Shown here: positions 40,201 through 52,744 of the stretch, in pieces | Layout: each line of letters begins with the position of its first letter | Position numbering within the stretch: position 1 is the stretch's first letter | Source: Tipula vernalis | Lineage: Eukaryota; Arthropoda; Insecta; Diptera; Tipulidae | Length of the DNA stretch: 64,000 nt | Direction of reading: 5' to 3' | Assembly: GCA_958295665.1 (NCBI GenBank) | Contig: OY282559.1 | Location: 247,376,764-247,440,763, forward strand | Translations under genes and position numbers: made by a program | The notes under the pieces: generated by a model | The model's input: only the letters and a program-made list of their open reading frames with translations | Database searches by the model: none | Told to the model about the DNA's origin: nothing

Positions 40201-43200
40201 ATTTCGACGAAAATACAACAATTTCCGAAATTGCTGCTTGTTTGAAGGACTGGGCATATAACATGAAACGGAAAAACGATTACAAAGAAGCAGTAGTGAA
40301 AAGTCTATGGAATGGAATAGCAAAAATGTTGCAAGGAAATTTTAATTCGACCCAATTAACGACATTGAGTTCAGTGAAGCGCGAAAGGCTAGGGATCCAA
40401 AACGTAAAGAGCTTCAAATCGTAGAGGAAAAAAAAATCGTAGGAAAATACAATAGCATTTATTTTAGAAGAAAGTGTAAAAATGCAAAAGTTTTGGTATG
40501 AAAACACACCTGACGGTTTGCAAAAAAAAATGTTTAACATTTTTGCCAAAGAATTAGCTTGGAGAGGCAATGAATCGCTTTTGCGAATATTTTCTATTTT
40601 AAACCAGAATTTAATAATTTTGGCAAACCGACAGGAAGGATTGAATATAATCTCATTTTTTGAAAAACTAGCCAAGGAGATAGTAAACAATGTTGTGACT
40701 GCAAATGGTTGATTCCAAAGTCAGAAAATGCCGATATTTGCCCAGTTCGCCTTTTTCAAAAACTGAAAGAGAAACTGCTTAAAAGCGCTACCAGCGAACA
40801 TTTATTTCTTACCCCAAATCCTGACTGGTAGCTTACAGGATGTTCATCATGGTACTAAAATTGTCCAATTGTGATTAATAATATTAGAAAATGGACCAAG
40901 GAAACGGCTCAAAATATTGGGATTGATAGGTTTAATAATAAAATTACATACCATAGCGGTACGCATCTAGCGAATGCTAATGTCTCGGAGCAGCAACTAA
41001 TGAAATTAATTCAGCCTTATCTTCATATGCAACAGAACAGGCATGCGGAAATTTTTAGTTCACTGCGAGGAACAGATGCAGTTGGTACTGAGTTAAACAG
41101 TAACTTGCAATTCGACTTTAGCGAATGAAGGAATACAACTCATCGACAAGTCTTTTATTAAAATTGCACTTTTCATGTATAAAATGTGTATGCTAATAAC
41201 ATGCCTTAATTAAATATAAAAAACATCATATTTTTTTTCTTATTATACAATGTATGGTTATACTTACCTTAATATACAATTCTATTTTAATTTCCCTTTA
41301 TTATTATTGAATTAGTTAATACATGGAAAAATGAAAAAGCCAAGTAAACAAAACCATGTCAAATAATTTGCATACAACATAAAACAAACGGGTGGACATA
41401 TCCTCTCACTAAATAGAGCACTTGTTGAAATTAATGATCGATAATTGTTTACTGGTTAAAACGGACGCATTCAACTCGTGCTACGCACGAAAAAATCCCC
41501 AAAAAAAAAATCCCACAAGATCATCTTAAAAAGGATGATTTTGTATTTTTTGGGGATTTTTTTTGAATTTTTATTTTCGGGAATACGATGGTATCCCATT
41601 TATATTGAACCGGAAGCATCTTTTTTATTGGCCCTTGATAGCTAACTGCGAATGGTGAATAAAAAAAGCACTTTATCTCTGGATTTTTTACATTCTTGAA
41701 TATTAAATACCCAGGATAGGAGTCTGTAGTTGTTTTAGAATACATAAAAATAAATGGCCTAGCATAAAAAGTAGTTCCAGGTGTGCTCAAGAGCGCTACC
41801 TTTGTTTAGCATTGCTGCACTTCTCAATTCGCATGGTATCGGTTTCATACAAGTTTTTTACATTTTTAAATATCAGATATCCAGGATAGGGTGCTGTAGT
41901 CAGTGGCGTAACTACAAATTTCGGGCATCCCCTCCAAAATTTTTCTTGGGCCCCCTAAAAATATGAACCTATGAACAAGGAAAGCTTTTAGTTAAATCTA
42001 ATTTCTTCTATTGTCTAGCCTCGTTTTCCAGAGTATAAAACAACACGTGATTCAATTCAAAGGCCTCAAACAAAACGTAATTTCATGCAATCAACTTAAT
42101 GCTATGACGATTTCTAAATTTATCGCAAAAACCATCACAAATTTCGAGTATAACATGATGAATAGGAAGAATTTCGAAATAATCTCAAAAATGTCGAATT
42201 TTCAAAGTGTCTTAAATATTCTAGAGGGTTACAAATATCCAGTAAACAAACTTGATTGATTGATTGATAAGGATGTACGACCAAGCATTATAGCAGGAAC
42301 ACCGTACACCCGTTTACATATAACAAAACCGAAGGATAGGATAGGATTATTGGTTGGGACAGACTCGACCCGGTTACAGACACCTAAGCGATCGATAGTT
42401 AGTAAAAATTGTTAGTAAATATATAGTAAAAATAGTTAGCATAGAACAACATAATTTCTAAACTATAGCGTATTCACTACTAAATGATCCTGGAGAGTTG
42501 ATTCAAGCTAAAATTTAAGTCTGAAACTCAGGTTTAATTTTAATCCCTATAATAATGATTAATTCTGGAACTACATATGTTAAATTCTGAAAATTGAATT
42601 ATTTATTAGAAAACTCTGGAAGAGAAACCTTTAAATATTCTTTAAACTAAATTAATTAATATATATTAATGAGCAAAACACAATATATTATATAGTATAT
42701 AGTATTACAAAAATTAACATTTTATGAAATCGAATATGGATACTATCCCAATTCTAAGATAATATTCTAAATGTTTAAAAATATTAAATTACTAAGCTAC
42801 AAAGCGTAAATTCATTAGTTATTTTATTTATTTATTTATTTTATTTATTTATAGTATTTTATAAATAATTTAGTATTAAAAGGAAAAGCACACATGGAAA
42901 CAAAGCAATCGAAACAAAAAAAAAATTATCGATAATAGAATAGACTAGTTACCGTTATTATGTAGTTAGTTAATTAAATGTTTACATACTGCAACTAGAT
43001 TTAAAAATAAAAAGTTGAAAATATTTATTTAACCATAAAATTAAACTTAAACTAATCAGTAATTTCCTACAGATCTAGAAAAAACGGAATTAATAATGTT
43101 GAAGTTAATTATTTATAAAATTATTTAATATAATTTAAAAATTGATTATGTTACGACGCAAAAAAGTCTAGAATCACCAATAATTTAGTTAGGTACTACA

Positions 43201-46200
43201 TGTATATAGGATATTTCCGAATAAAGCTCAAATGGAATTTCCTAGGTATCTCTGGAAACTAAATTAAATTAATAATTCACCATTATACCTTACCTTTACT
43301 ATTTAATTAATAGAATTTAACTTATATAAATTAGTTAGTGATAAATTAAATAAAATAGTTATCACAAGACAATACAATTTCTACGCTACATAACAGCTGG
43401 ATGCTTGCAGTTTCTGGATGCTGAGCGAGAATACACCAATATTTCTGTAGCTCGGAGGCGATCTAACAATTATACATAATTAAGTATAATTTATATCAGC
43501 TGCATATTCTAATGATTTCCTTCACATTAGTCATTTTCGCAACTTAAAATTACTGTTAAGCTCAAACTACTTTTATATTTGAAGCAATTCCGCAATTTTT
43601 CCACAACCACACTACCCCTCAACCTTAGTTAATTAACTGATAACATCCTACAATCCAACAATTCCTTCCATTTATCTCCATTTGGTACTCACAAACACAA
43701 CCCTTAAAGATGTAAACTATAAAACCTTCAAAACTTAGAAAAGTACCAGTCAACAGTTAAAACTACCAAGAGTATCATGGTCATTAATATCTCTGAGAAT
43801 GTATATCAAATTAATTGGTTATTTGCTATTTGTAAGATAGCGATCATCAATATTTCAAAAATTATATTTAAAACTTATAAAACAGTAGTAAACTAAAAAA
43901 GTCCAATTAGCATCATTCACCTATTGAAGAGATCTTCACCACACCATGTACCATCACCACTTAAAAATACAAGTCAGTAAAATAATAAATCTATGAGAGG
44001 AAATAGAAAAATAATATTCTTAAAAATTTTGTCGGTGTACCATATTAAAGGTATTTTAGCTTACATAAATAAATACGTCATTTTGTGTTGCAAACCAAAT
44101 CTCAATTCAACTCAAAATTAATATTTCCATATTAGTATTTTATTCATATAATTTAGTTAATTTATAATCTTTTAATATTAATTAAATTAATTTAATATAA
44201 TTAATATAATTTAATGCAGTTTATAATAACCTGTAAAAAAATTAATCATACCTAAATAAACTATTTTATAAGGATTTATATGGCAGTTACCGATTCGACT
44301 CAAACTTACTCGATTATACGAAGTATAAGAACATTTTCGTAAAATTCATATTTTATCAAGAACACTATAGTTGTCTCATGAATAAAAAAAACACAAAGAA
44401 AAGAGAGAAAACAACACCAACATAAAAATAACAGAATCTTATATACTAAACCACCAACACACCTAGAGATGGTAAATATTTTCAACCAAACTTCCAGCAG
44501 GAGACGTATCATGTTTTCATTATATTACATACAAATAATACCCTTATAGCGACATAGAAACATTCCTGTTCTATATATCAAGATACAGGAAAATATTTGT
44601 GACGATTATACAAAAACCAACAAAAATGTATCTCTGCTTTTGTTGTTGTTTAAATATTATATGACAAAAACCAATCATATAGAGTATATTTTCTTAATAG
44701 GATCTGTGTAAAGAGCGAACGAGATGGCCTGTATAAACATTTTTGATGGTTTTGCTATGTATCAAGCTTCAAGAATATATTTGTGTTAGTTGTACATAAA
44801 ATAAAATACCAAAATATGTTTAATTATTAGTAAAAATAAAATAAGACAGAGTCAATTTTAGTTTTAATTATAATTCAATCTAAAATATGAGACATTTGTA
44901 ATTAGATTTTATGTACAATTACACAAACATTAAAATGAAAATCATGCAATTAATCATGAAATCAAAAAATTTGATTTCTTTCACTATAAATTCAACACTT
45001 TGCCTGATAAATACCAATATCCCTTTTCTATGTAACAATATTCAAGACTATATTTGTGTCGATTGTAGATAAAATAAAACACAATAACACATTCAAGTAT
45101 ACGTAAATATAAAATAAGATATGAAATTAAATACGGATATCAAATTAAGTTAAAATCAATTTTAATACGATTCAATTATTAGATTTTAGTAAATTAATTT
45201 CTTGTAAAACCACACAAAAGTTAAAATCATCAAGATATCAAGAATTTTGATTTCTTTATCTATAAATATAAAACATTGCCTGATAAATGCATCGCGGTGG
45301 ATTGCATTTTCCAAAATCACACATTATTTATTATTTCACTTAAATAAAATTGAATTGAATTAGAATTAAAATTAAAATTAAAATGTATATACATGTGTAT
45401 GTAAAGTATATACATAACATTTCACACTAACAACAAATAAATAAAAAATAAAAATAAAAAATCTCGAAAAATCAACTAAATATCGCGATTCAGACTTATA
45501 TGTGTAACTCTGCAAGTTCCCACAACTCAAAGCTAAGCATATAACATTGCCATACAAAATTCGAATAAATTTGAAAATCTTTAAAAATTTCGAATAATCC
45601 TAGAAATGTCGAAAAACTTAAGATATCAAGAATAAAGCGCGGAAATATCTCGGAATAATTTCAGCAAGCCTGTAGAAACCTAAAAAACCCACGAAAATAT
45701 CGAAATATGAGTTATTTATCGAGTATGTAATTTAATGTTACTAATACTACTGAGCAAAATGCTACTAAGCAAGTTAAGGTTATAAGCCCAACAAAATGAT
45801 ATGCAATCATAATGGAAGCCACAAAGAGTATCGGATGGTTTCGTAAATATCGAACTATCAAACACACCCGACAATCTCAAACATACTGGATTAATCTCGA
45901 AAATGTTGAATAATTTGACTGTTTCGAAACACCGGATCACCAATTAAGTCTCGAACCTCACGTGTCCCATTCCCATACTCCAATATTCTCGAGAAATTTT
46001 CCAAAGTGATCAAAAGATGAAATCCTGGACAAGGCGATATGAAACAGGAGAATTTGAAATTTTCTTATATTTAAAATAGTTATTTCTAAATAAACCGAGT
46101 TTACCGGGTTAATCGGTAAATTCATTTTTTATTTACAGTTTACCGGTAAAAAAATAGATTCGGTAAATGAGAGACGATAATAATCAAATTCAATCTTTGC

Positions 46201-49200
46201 AAATCAAATTCAACCTTTTTTAATCGAAACTTGATTTGTAAAAGGTTTATTTTGAAGTGCAAAAGAGGTAAATTAGGAGTGCAAAACGTATATAACCAAA
46301 GCCTTCTGGAGTATAGAGTCATAATCATCAGGACGTATTTTTTAGGAGCTTATTTAGTGGTAAAACTTTCCTCTAATTTCCATAGGGATCCATAGTAAAA
46401 ATGGTGTTTTTTAGCTTCAAGTTTTTCAATGAAAAAAAAACAAAAATATTATAAAATGTTTATATAAAAGTTTTCTACATATCTTTAACAGTATACACAA
46501 GAGTACTATATAAGTATTAAGTAAATATTAATTGCAGAAATATTAAAATTAAATTATTTCTAAAATATTTTTATCCCGCTTTCATTTTGAAAAATTCATC
46601 AAAGTTGGCTCTGACGAATTAAAATAATACTTGCTAAAGTTATATTTAGTTTTACTTGTGTACAAAATTGACTTTATATTTATTTTGCTTTTCCTTTAAT
46701 TTTTGAACTTGAAATTTCCCCAAGTGGTAATTTTTGTTACGATTTTACCATTTTTTTACGGCCATCTATATAATATACCATATATTAACTTAATGGCCAA
46801 ACGAATTGTAGTAAGCTTTTATTTCAATTTGACCAGAATGCTGTTGTTTTGAATTTTTTTTTATATTTTGGTTTAAATAAATCAATTACTCCAAGAAAAT
46901 GAAAACGATTTACTTAAACATTGCTCATATACATACACTCCTGGACAAAATTAACGCATATTTTTTTTTTTTTTTTTGTAAAAAAAATCCCGCTGGTCAA
47001 TTTTAATATAACTAGTGTCAAGCAAATTTATATTTTTATCAGAAAAGTTGAATAAATTCAACTGCAAGCCAATCAATTAAAATTTTCAAAAATGCTTCAT
47101 CAAAAGTGCATTCTGTTTGAAATGATTGATCGGCTTTTGTTCTATTGCATATCAATTATTTGTAAATGCAGTACCATTAGTTCTTGTAAATGTGTTCTAA
47201 AGCAAACACCTAAAATAAGATCCATTGTAATATGGCATCCTTTCGTGAGCTGGAGGCGGTTAAAGTCGTCATGTTGTAACCGAGCATGACGACCGATTTT
47301 TAAAAATTAATTCATTTACGTGATCGAAAGCGTACTTCTACTCAACTAAAAAATGAGTTACTTAGTGCGCGCCAAGTGAATGTTAGTGCCAGAAGAATTA
47401 AACGAAGATTAAAAGAAGCGAACCTAACTCCAAAACGGCCCGTATAATTTCCACGGCTTCTTCCCCGCCACAAATCCAGCCGTTTAGAATTTGCTCATAC
47501 TCATGCAAATTGGGGAACTGATCAATGGGCCACTGTTCTATTTTCAGATGAGACCAGAATCCAATTATGGAAACCAGATAGACGTAACCTTTTATACAGG
47601 AGACCTGGAGAATGCTACGCGCCATGTAACATGGTGCAAACTGTCAGCTTTGGTGGAGGTTCAATAATGTTTTGAGGTGGAATCTGTTGGGAGGGCCGTA
47701 CGGAGCTGGTGGAGATTGGTTTGAGGATGAATGCAGACTGGTATGTTCGGAACATTCTTGACGATCACGTTTTGCCATATGTGAGCTTCATAGGTTATGA
47801 AAGTTTTGTGTTAATGTATGATAACGCTCCAGTCCACGTAGCTGCAAGGGTACGATAATATCTCCAAGACATCGATATTAAGTGGCCACCAATGTGTCCC
47901 GATCTTAATCAGACCGAACATGTTCTAAAACGCCGCATTAGAGCTAGAAATCCCGCACCAGATTCGTTAGCACAGCTGAAAGTTGCAGCGGAAGAAGAGT
48001 GGAATCTCATCCCGCAAGAAATGATACAAAGATTTCTACTTAGTATGCCTAGAAGGATGGAAGCTGTAATAAGTGCACGGGGGAAAAATACTCATTACTA
48101 AATCATTCAAACTAAATTGTAATAAAGCTAATTTTAATGTTTATAAACCGCTTTTGAAAATTTAAAAAAAAAAAATAGTTCGACAAATTTTAACATTTTG
48201 CAATGAAAAATAGCCGCTATAATTCCATAACGCCACATTTGTGGCTCTTTTGAGAAAAATATTGAACCACTGAAATTGACTAGCGGAATTTTTTTTTATT
48301 ACAAAAAAAAAAAAAAAATATGCGTTAATTTTGTCCAGGAGTGTATGTTGAAATTCAAACATTTACGAAAATATTTCAGAAACCTAAATTAGAATTCGTA
48401 TCGTTTTCATTTAAGAATTTATCTTATAAAAAAAGTGATTTCCCATATGTTTGGAAAAGTTTGGTTTTTTCCTAGTTTCTAATTCCCTTATAATAACTTT
48501 GTTTCTTACACTATGGCTTTGTTTAATCAAGGTCGCTTTGATATTACACATAAATCAGCCCAGCCAACACTAAAATCGTTATCGCTTGATGTCGAAAGCT
48601 TTGATTTCGAACGAGTTTCGCCAATTTTCTTCTAAATCTAAATATCTGTCAGAAATTAAATCCATTTTTTTGCAATGGAGTCAGATTACGTGTAATTGCT
48701 CTGACATTCATCTTTAGCAACCGAGAAGAAATTATTGGGCCTGTTTTAAAAAAATATTTAATAGCAACAAGTACAACTTTTTCTTTCTCTATAAACTAGA
48801 CCACCGCCTTTTATTAAAAATTTCCTAAAAATGTCCTGTTTTGCAAATGTAAAAGGGTGGTTCACTTTAAACTTAGTCTGAGTTACCACCTACATATATG
48901 TGACCTTAACTTTGAACTAATATTCAAACGCTTGATAAATCTCTCAGATGCGTTCAACAGTAATAAAATGGGGAGTTGTTTTAAAAGGTTCCTAATTTTA
49001 AATGACGTCATTTAGAAAAATTTTAGATTAAACTTTTCGTTTTAGGGTGGTCCTTATTTTCCATTTTTTTTTTTAAATCTTATCGGTCACGCCTCAATTT
49101 TGTTCTTCCTACAGAAAAACTCATGTATCCAGTTTTTTTAGCTCATTTGGACAATGTTTAAAGGTCGCTAAAATGGTTTTAAAATTTATATTATAACCAT

Positions 49201-52200
49201 GTAGAGTTCCAACAGAGGCATTTTCGGCTAAATAGGAAGTTGGACAAAATTATTAGTAAGTAGAACGGATGTGTTATTCTTTATTCCCATTATTAAAAAA
49301 AATATCAGATATTCAGATGATTCCATACTTTCTCTAAGCTCTTACTGGTTATAATTTTAATTTTAAAACTATTTTAGTGACCTTGAAACATTGCCGAAAC
49401 GACCTAAAAAATTATGTAGGTACATCAGTTTTTTTAAAGGTAGAACAAAATTAGAGGTGACCCATTAAAATTTAAAAAACAAACCAAAAAAAAAGGTAAA
49501 TAAAGAACACCCTATTGTATATGTATTTTTATATGGGAAAGCATTTCAATTTATTGAGTCGCCCGAGAAGATTTACCCTACAGTGTCTAAAGCAGCTCAA
49601 AATTCGGATTGCCCAATTTTAGCCTTTACTATGATTGCTCTAATTTTGTTAGCTTTCGGTTCGATATTAAATTTCTTCAATTTCGTTAGTTCCATATTAG
49701 TTTTACTATGAACCATTTATTTACATGAGACATGTTAATTTATGTGCGTAAATTAAACACCTCATTTGATATTTTGCTAGCACTTATATTCATCGTTAAT
49801 TTCGTGTTTTACGAAATAATTGTCATGAGCCATATGAACTGCTTGGTCGCAATTTCTTATAAATTCAATAAGAATTTATTTTATACTTTCGATTTAATTT
49901 CTTGACTTATGCCATCCAGGTCAGATTGACAATGCCGGTCAAATTATTTTCTAGTACAATAATCAATTAAGTATTACAGCCGACTAATTAATATTAAAAT
50001 TAATCGAATTCAAGCGTAATTTTCTATTTTGTCTGTCTCGTTTATAATTTGCAGGTGTTCGATAACTTACGCAACAATAACCCTAAACAACTGGAAAAGG
50101 TGAACATTTTTAATGGCGATTTAACAAAACCCGATCTCAACATGAGTAACGATGATCTACAACAAATCTATGAACATGTTCAAATCGTATTGCATAGTGG
50201 GGCCTGCGTTCGATTTGATCTACCAATTTGGGAAGCTTTTAATTCAAATACACTTGGAACGCATCGCATGCTCGAATTATCGAAGCGTATTAAACATCTC
50301 GAAATCTTTGTTTACATTTCGACCGCATATTCGCAATCATATGTCGATGTTACCGAGGAGCGACACTATAAATCACAAATTGACACATTTAGGCTTGCTA
50401 AAGCTTGCAAACGTTTTAATGAAAATACGATGAATGCGCTTCAAGCAAAGTAATTGAGCTAGTAGCTGTATTCTATTAATTACTATTACGATTATTTTAA
50501 ATTCTAGGATTTTAGGTAATTTCCCAAATACATACTCGCTGTCGAAACATCTGGGTGAAGATTTGGTTTTTCAGTATCGTAATGATTTTTCAATATGTGT
50601 GGTGCGACCGTCTGTAGTCACTGCTGCTGTTAAAGATCCCATTCCAAATTATTGTGAAGGATTGAATGGACTTTTTGGATTTGGGATAGGTGCTGCAAGA
50701 GGTGTGATACGATCTGCTTTTATTAAGTCAGCTGGCTATGTGTTATGCGTGCCAGCTGATAAGGTTGCGAATGCGGTTATAACTACATCCTGGCTCCATG
50801 CAACCAAAAAGTGAGTAGCATCCGCAGATTTCTCAATTATTCTTGTATCCCGATGCTACAATTGATATCGAACTATATACATGTATAATTTTAGGAAATG
50901 GCAAATTGAATACTATAACGCAAGCATTATTTACGAAAATTCTGGAACATTCAAGCGTTATTGCGAGCTTCGTGAGTTAAATACATAGTACGTATTGGGT
51001 ATATTTAAAAGTAAGTTCCGTTTTTCTAATAGTTGGCGCAATTGTTCTTACATGTGTTGTATGAACCTGGTGATGCACGTTTTTGAAAAGTCTCTTTATA
51101 ACCATCAAAACATAGTATATAACATTTGATTAAAATATAAACAACACAGTTTTTTATTCGATTTAAAATGGAGAGTTTTTTGCCAAATAATCGTCATTTG
51201 CGGGAAATTTTGTTGTATTTCTTTGCTGTGATGAACCAGCTTCACCAGGCTTTACATAAGCTTTTTAGATTTAAGAATCTAGTAGTAAATCCATTTTTCA
51301 TCTCCAGTCGCAAGCCAATGCAGATAAACCTTTCTTAGTTGTCTTTGAAGAAGCATTTCAGAAGTGATTTTTCGACATTCCATCCAATACTTGCAATTTT
51401 TCATCTTCCAATTTTTTCAGTCTACCTTCACTTTGTGCGTTTTCAATATCGAATAAACCTTCTTCAAATTTCCTAAACCACCTTCTATACATACTATCAG
51501 AAAAAGCATATGCACCGTAAGCTTCTAATAGCAGTAAACGACTTCTCTACTATAAAGAAAAGCGCTGCTGAAAGTTATGGTTCTTTCAGCAGCGCTTTTC
51601 TTTATAGTAGAGAAATACAACAAAACTGTCCGCAAATGACGCTTATTCGGAACAAAACTCTCCATTTCAATTCGAATAAAAAACTGTGTTGTTTATATTT
51701 TAATCAAATGTTATATACTACGTTTTGATGGTTATGAAGAGACTTTTCAAAAACATGTATTACCAGATTCACCCAATACATATAAAAACAATTGTGCCAT
51801 CTATTAGGAAAACGGCATTTATTTTTACATATACCCAATACATCAAACAAAAGATTTACATTTTTCATCGAAGTTTTATTTTAGTTGAAGAACTTCGATT
51901 TAAGATGCCTCTAAATTATTCAATTTGGACTCCAAATGGTTCGTTCACAAGATGTATCTACTATCACTATATTCGACTAGTTTTATATCAAATAATACCT
52001 GCAATTTTTATCGATACACTTCTTAGATTATTCTGCCAGCAACCAATGTAAGGAACTTCATTGTAAATATATCACAATAATCCATTTAAATCCTTTAATT
52101 TTAAATCCAGAATGATGAAAGTTCAACGAAAAATATTTAGTACTAGCCAGACACTCGTGCCATATTGTCGATCTGAGATTCGGTTCAGTACTGATCGATT

Positions 52201-52525
52201 TGCAACTATTCATGACCAACAAAATAACATGGATAGAACAATTTTCGATACTGACATGCGTAAGGTAGACAAATATTCAACAATTTTAGGAACAGGTAAA
52301 GGTGTGAGAAAATTTATTTGCAAAGAAACGGAGGAAGACATTCCACGGGCGATTATAATTGCAAAAATGTAAGTTTAAAGAAAAAATTGTGTAGGAATTT
52401 TCGATTTTTCAATAAATTATTTTATTTTTAGTTTATATTTTATCAATGTGGTGGCAAATGCAGTAATCATGTATTTTATTTTGAAATTTATTTGCAGACG
52501 ATATTTGAATACATTTTTGTTGTAA
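34635..52525 (+). CDS. Fatty acyl-CoA reductase, gene 3 (7 exons, 492 aa)
   Basis: Exons: 34635-34823, 50055-50449, 50508-50810, 50895-50971, 51885-52047, 52111-52368, 52432-52525 (TAA). The coding sum is 1479 bases and the frame closes. Rossmann domain: TGATGFIG at residues 16-23, GDLT, LHSGACVRFD, ISTAYSQ at ~151-157, catalytic Y204-x3-K208 (YSLSK), then RPSVV. FAR_C domain: a hydrophobic stretch near IRLVLYQIIPAIFIDTLL, a QR-IF block and a hydrophobic tail NVVANAVIMYFILKF. Length fits insect FARs (about 490-520 aa). The ATG at 34635 is chosen; an in-frame TTG 30 bases upstream is not a likely start. Intron 1 is 15.2 kb. Intron 4 (913 bp) carries a mariner; without it the intron would be about 67 bp. 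Exon sequence differs clearly from genes 1 and 2, so this is an older paralogue. Confidence 0.88.
36069..37007. other. FAR gene 3 intron 1, unannotated part
   Basis: Single-copy side of the duplication boundary. No coding or repeat structure recognised. Confidence 0.4.
37008..37208. repeat. (CA)n microsatellite
   Basis: Pure CA to about 37100, an interrupted middle with CCCACA and CGCACA variants (37101-37165), then pure CA again to 37207. Peptide ORFs of HTHTHT or VCVCVC are artefacts. Confidence 0.97.
37209..38654. other. FAR gene 3 intron 1, unannotated part
   Basis: A+T-rich and noncoding. The words ACGTCATCCGGTGCC and ACGTCATTCGGTGCT form a short direct repeat near 37820 and 37892. Confidence 0.4.
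38655..38763. repeat. Long near-perfect palindrome (cruciform-forming)
   Basis: Arms of about 50 bases: ATAATTTTATTATATT and AAGCACGTTGCTT on the left are answered by AAGCAACGTGCTT and AATATAATAAAATTAT on the right. The centre is CTCGGCCTACGGCCTCG. It is probably a small foldback element. Confidence 0.8.
38863..39213. mobile_element. Foldback MITE 1 of a tandem pair
   Basis: The left end AAGCCTGATTTCCATTATGA is complemented by the right end (TCTATTACAAAATATT when reversed), with about 36 bp of inverted match ending in TTTACTGAG. Confidence 0.75.
39215..39883. mobile_element. Foldback MITE 2 of a tandem pair
   Basis: The left end AAGCCTGAATTCCATTGCGA is matched by the complement of the right end (AAGCCTGAATTCCACTGTGA). 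It begins one base after MITE 1 ends and shares its terminal AAGCCTGA-TTCCATT, so both belong to one family. Confidence 0.75.
40090..41128 (+). pseudogene. Crypton-like tyrosine recombinase relic
   Basis: Plus-strand pieces, joined across stops and frameshifts, give an N-terminal helical part (ISEIAACLKDWAYNMKRK, KSLWNGIAKML, ARKARDPKRKELQ), a central segment (NTPDGLQKKMFNIFAKELAW then RGNE), and a C-terminal segment (NNKITYHSGTHLANANVSEQ then QLMK). This is the layout of the Crypton/ZMYM/KCTD1-type recombinase family. In the C-terminal block the usual HS-R of the catalytic HxxR box reads HSGT, so Arg is lost. It is a dead copy. Confidence 0.6.
41490..41565. repeat. Hairpin with AAATCCCCAAAAA arms
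   Basis: AAAAAATCCCCAAAAA is complemented by TTTTTGGGGATTTTTT, with an inner dyad of ATCATCTT and AAGGATGAT. Confidence 0.65.
41812..41902 (+). repeat. Dispersed repeat R3, copy in gene 3 intron 1
   Basis: Direct-orientation partner of the complement of 22211-22300. Related words lie just upstream (about 41680-41710) as well. Confidence 0.6.
42260..46935. other. Very A+T-rich intron stretch
   Basis: No coding sequence, transposon end or RNA gene recognised apart from the tandem duplication at 44756-45291. Confidence 0.4.
44756..45291. repeat. Old local tandem duplication, two ~265-bp units
   Basis: Units at about 44756-45028 and 45029-45291 share the ordered words TATGTA-CAA, ATATTTGTGT, ATAAAATAAAA, AAAATAAGA, TGATTTCTTT and TTGCCTGATAAAT, with substantial divergence. 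Confidence 0.55.
46936..48343 (+). mobile_element. Tc1-type transposon, 1408 bp
   Basis: The inverted ends CACTCCTGGACAAAATTAAC and GTTAATTTTGTCCAGGAGTG are perfect over at least 25 bases and are flanked by TA on each side. The body encodes a broken Tc1 transposase. Confidence 0.93.
47300..48101 (+). pseudogene. Tc1 transposase, inactivated
   Basis: The main frame reads LLSARQVNVSARRIKRRLKE (helix-turn-helix), RLEFAHTHANWGTDQWATVL, then FSDETRIQLW (first Asp), YDNAPVHVAARV (second Asp) and CPDLNQTEHV (Glu), ending in RGKNTHY and a stop at 48101. This is a DDE transposase of the Tc1 family. Stops at about 47444, 47674 and 47857 and a disturbed N-terminus show it is dead, although all three acidic residues remain. 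Confidence 0.9.
48344..49044. other. FAR gene 3 intron 1, unannotated part
   Basis: Noncoding. The block near 48988-49035 with GACGTCATTTAGAA resembles 22811-22855. Confidence 0.4.
49045..49512. mobile_element. Foldback MITE with ~165-bp inverted arms
   Basis: The left arm starts GGGTGGTCCTTATTTTCC. The complement of the right arm starts GGGTGTTCTTTATTTACC. The arms continue to match with gaps through ACAATGTTTAAAGGTC-CTAAAA to TTATAACCA. Both ends are flanked by TA, as for Tc1/mariner-type MITEs. Confidence 0.8.
51200..51500 (-). pseudogene. Mariner transposase fragment
   Basis: The minus strand gives RRWFRKFEEGLFDIE, then RLKKLEDEKLQ, then after a deletion and frameshift MLLQRQLRKVYLHWLATG followed by DEKWIYY. 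This is the mariner helix-turn-helix linker joined directly to the first catalytic Asp block; the DNA between is missing, and the second and third acidic residues are gone. Confidence 0.8.
51541..51616. repeat. Central palindrome inside the mariner
   Basis: TTCTCTACTATAAAGAAAAG and GCGCTGCTGAAAG are mirrored on the other side of an 8-base loop. This looks like an internal foldback rearrangement. Confidence 0.8.
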
Positions 52526-52744
52526 TTTGATTTAAATTATTATTATGAAAATATAGAATTTTTTTTTTTAGAATCTTTTTTGGCTCAATCTTTGGATTAC
52601 AGATAAATCCTAAAAACTAGGGGTAAGTAACTAGATTTTTTTATTAAAACTTTAGAATGCTACTGTAAAAGCGTGTACATTAATAACCTGCACCAAGCGT
52701 TGTCCTTTGGGATTAAATAAAAAGAATACTCTAAAAAGAATTAA

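Larger units (their letters stand above)
50995..51838 (-). mobile_element. Defective mariner element in FAR gene 3 intron 4
   Basis: The ends TTGGGTATAT and ATATACCCAA are flanked by TA. The inverted arms extend more than 150 bases. Genes 1 and 2 have a 57-bp intron at this position, so they show the empty site. The centre holds a transposase fragment and a second strong palindrome. Confidence 0.88.

Noticed and set aside
42260..46935. Short ORFs on both strands
   Set aside because: Length and composition are as expected from A+T-rich noncoding DNA, and no protein motif is visible.
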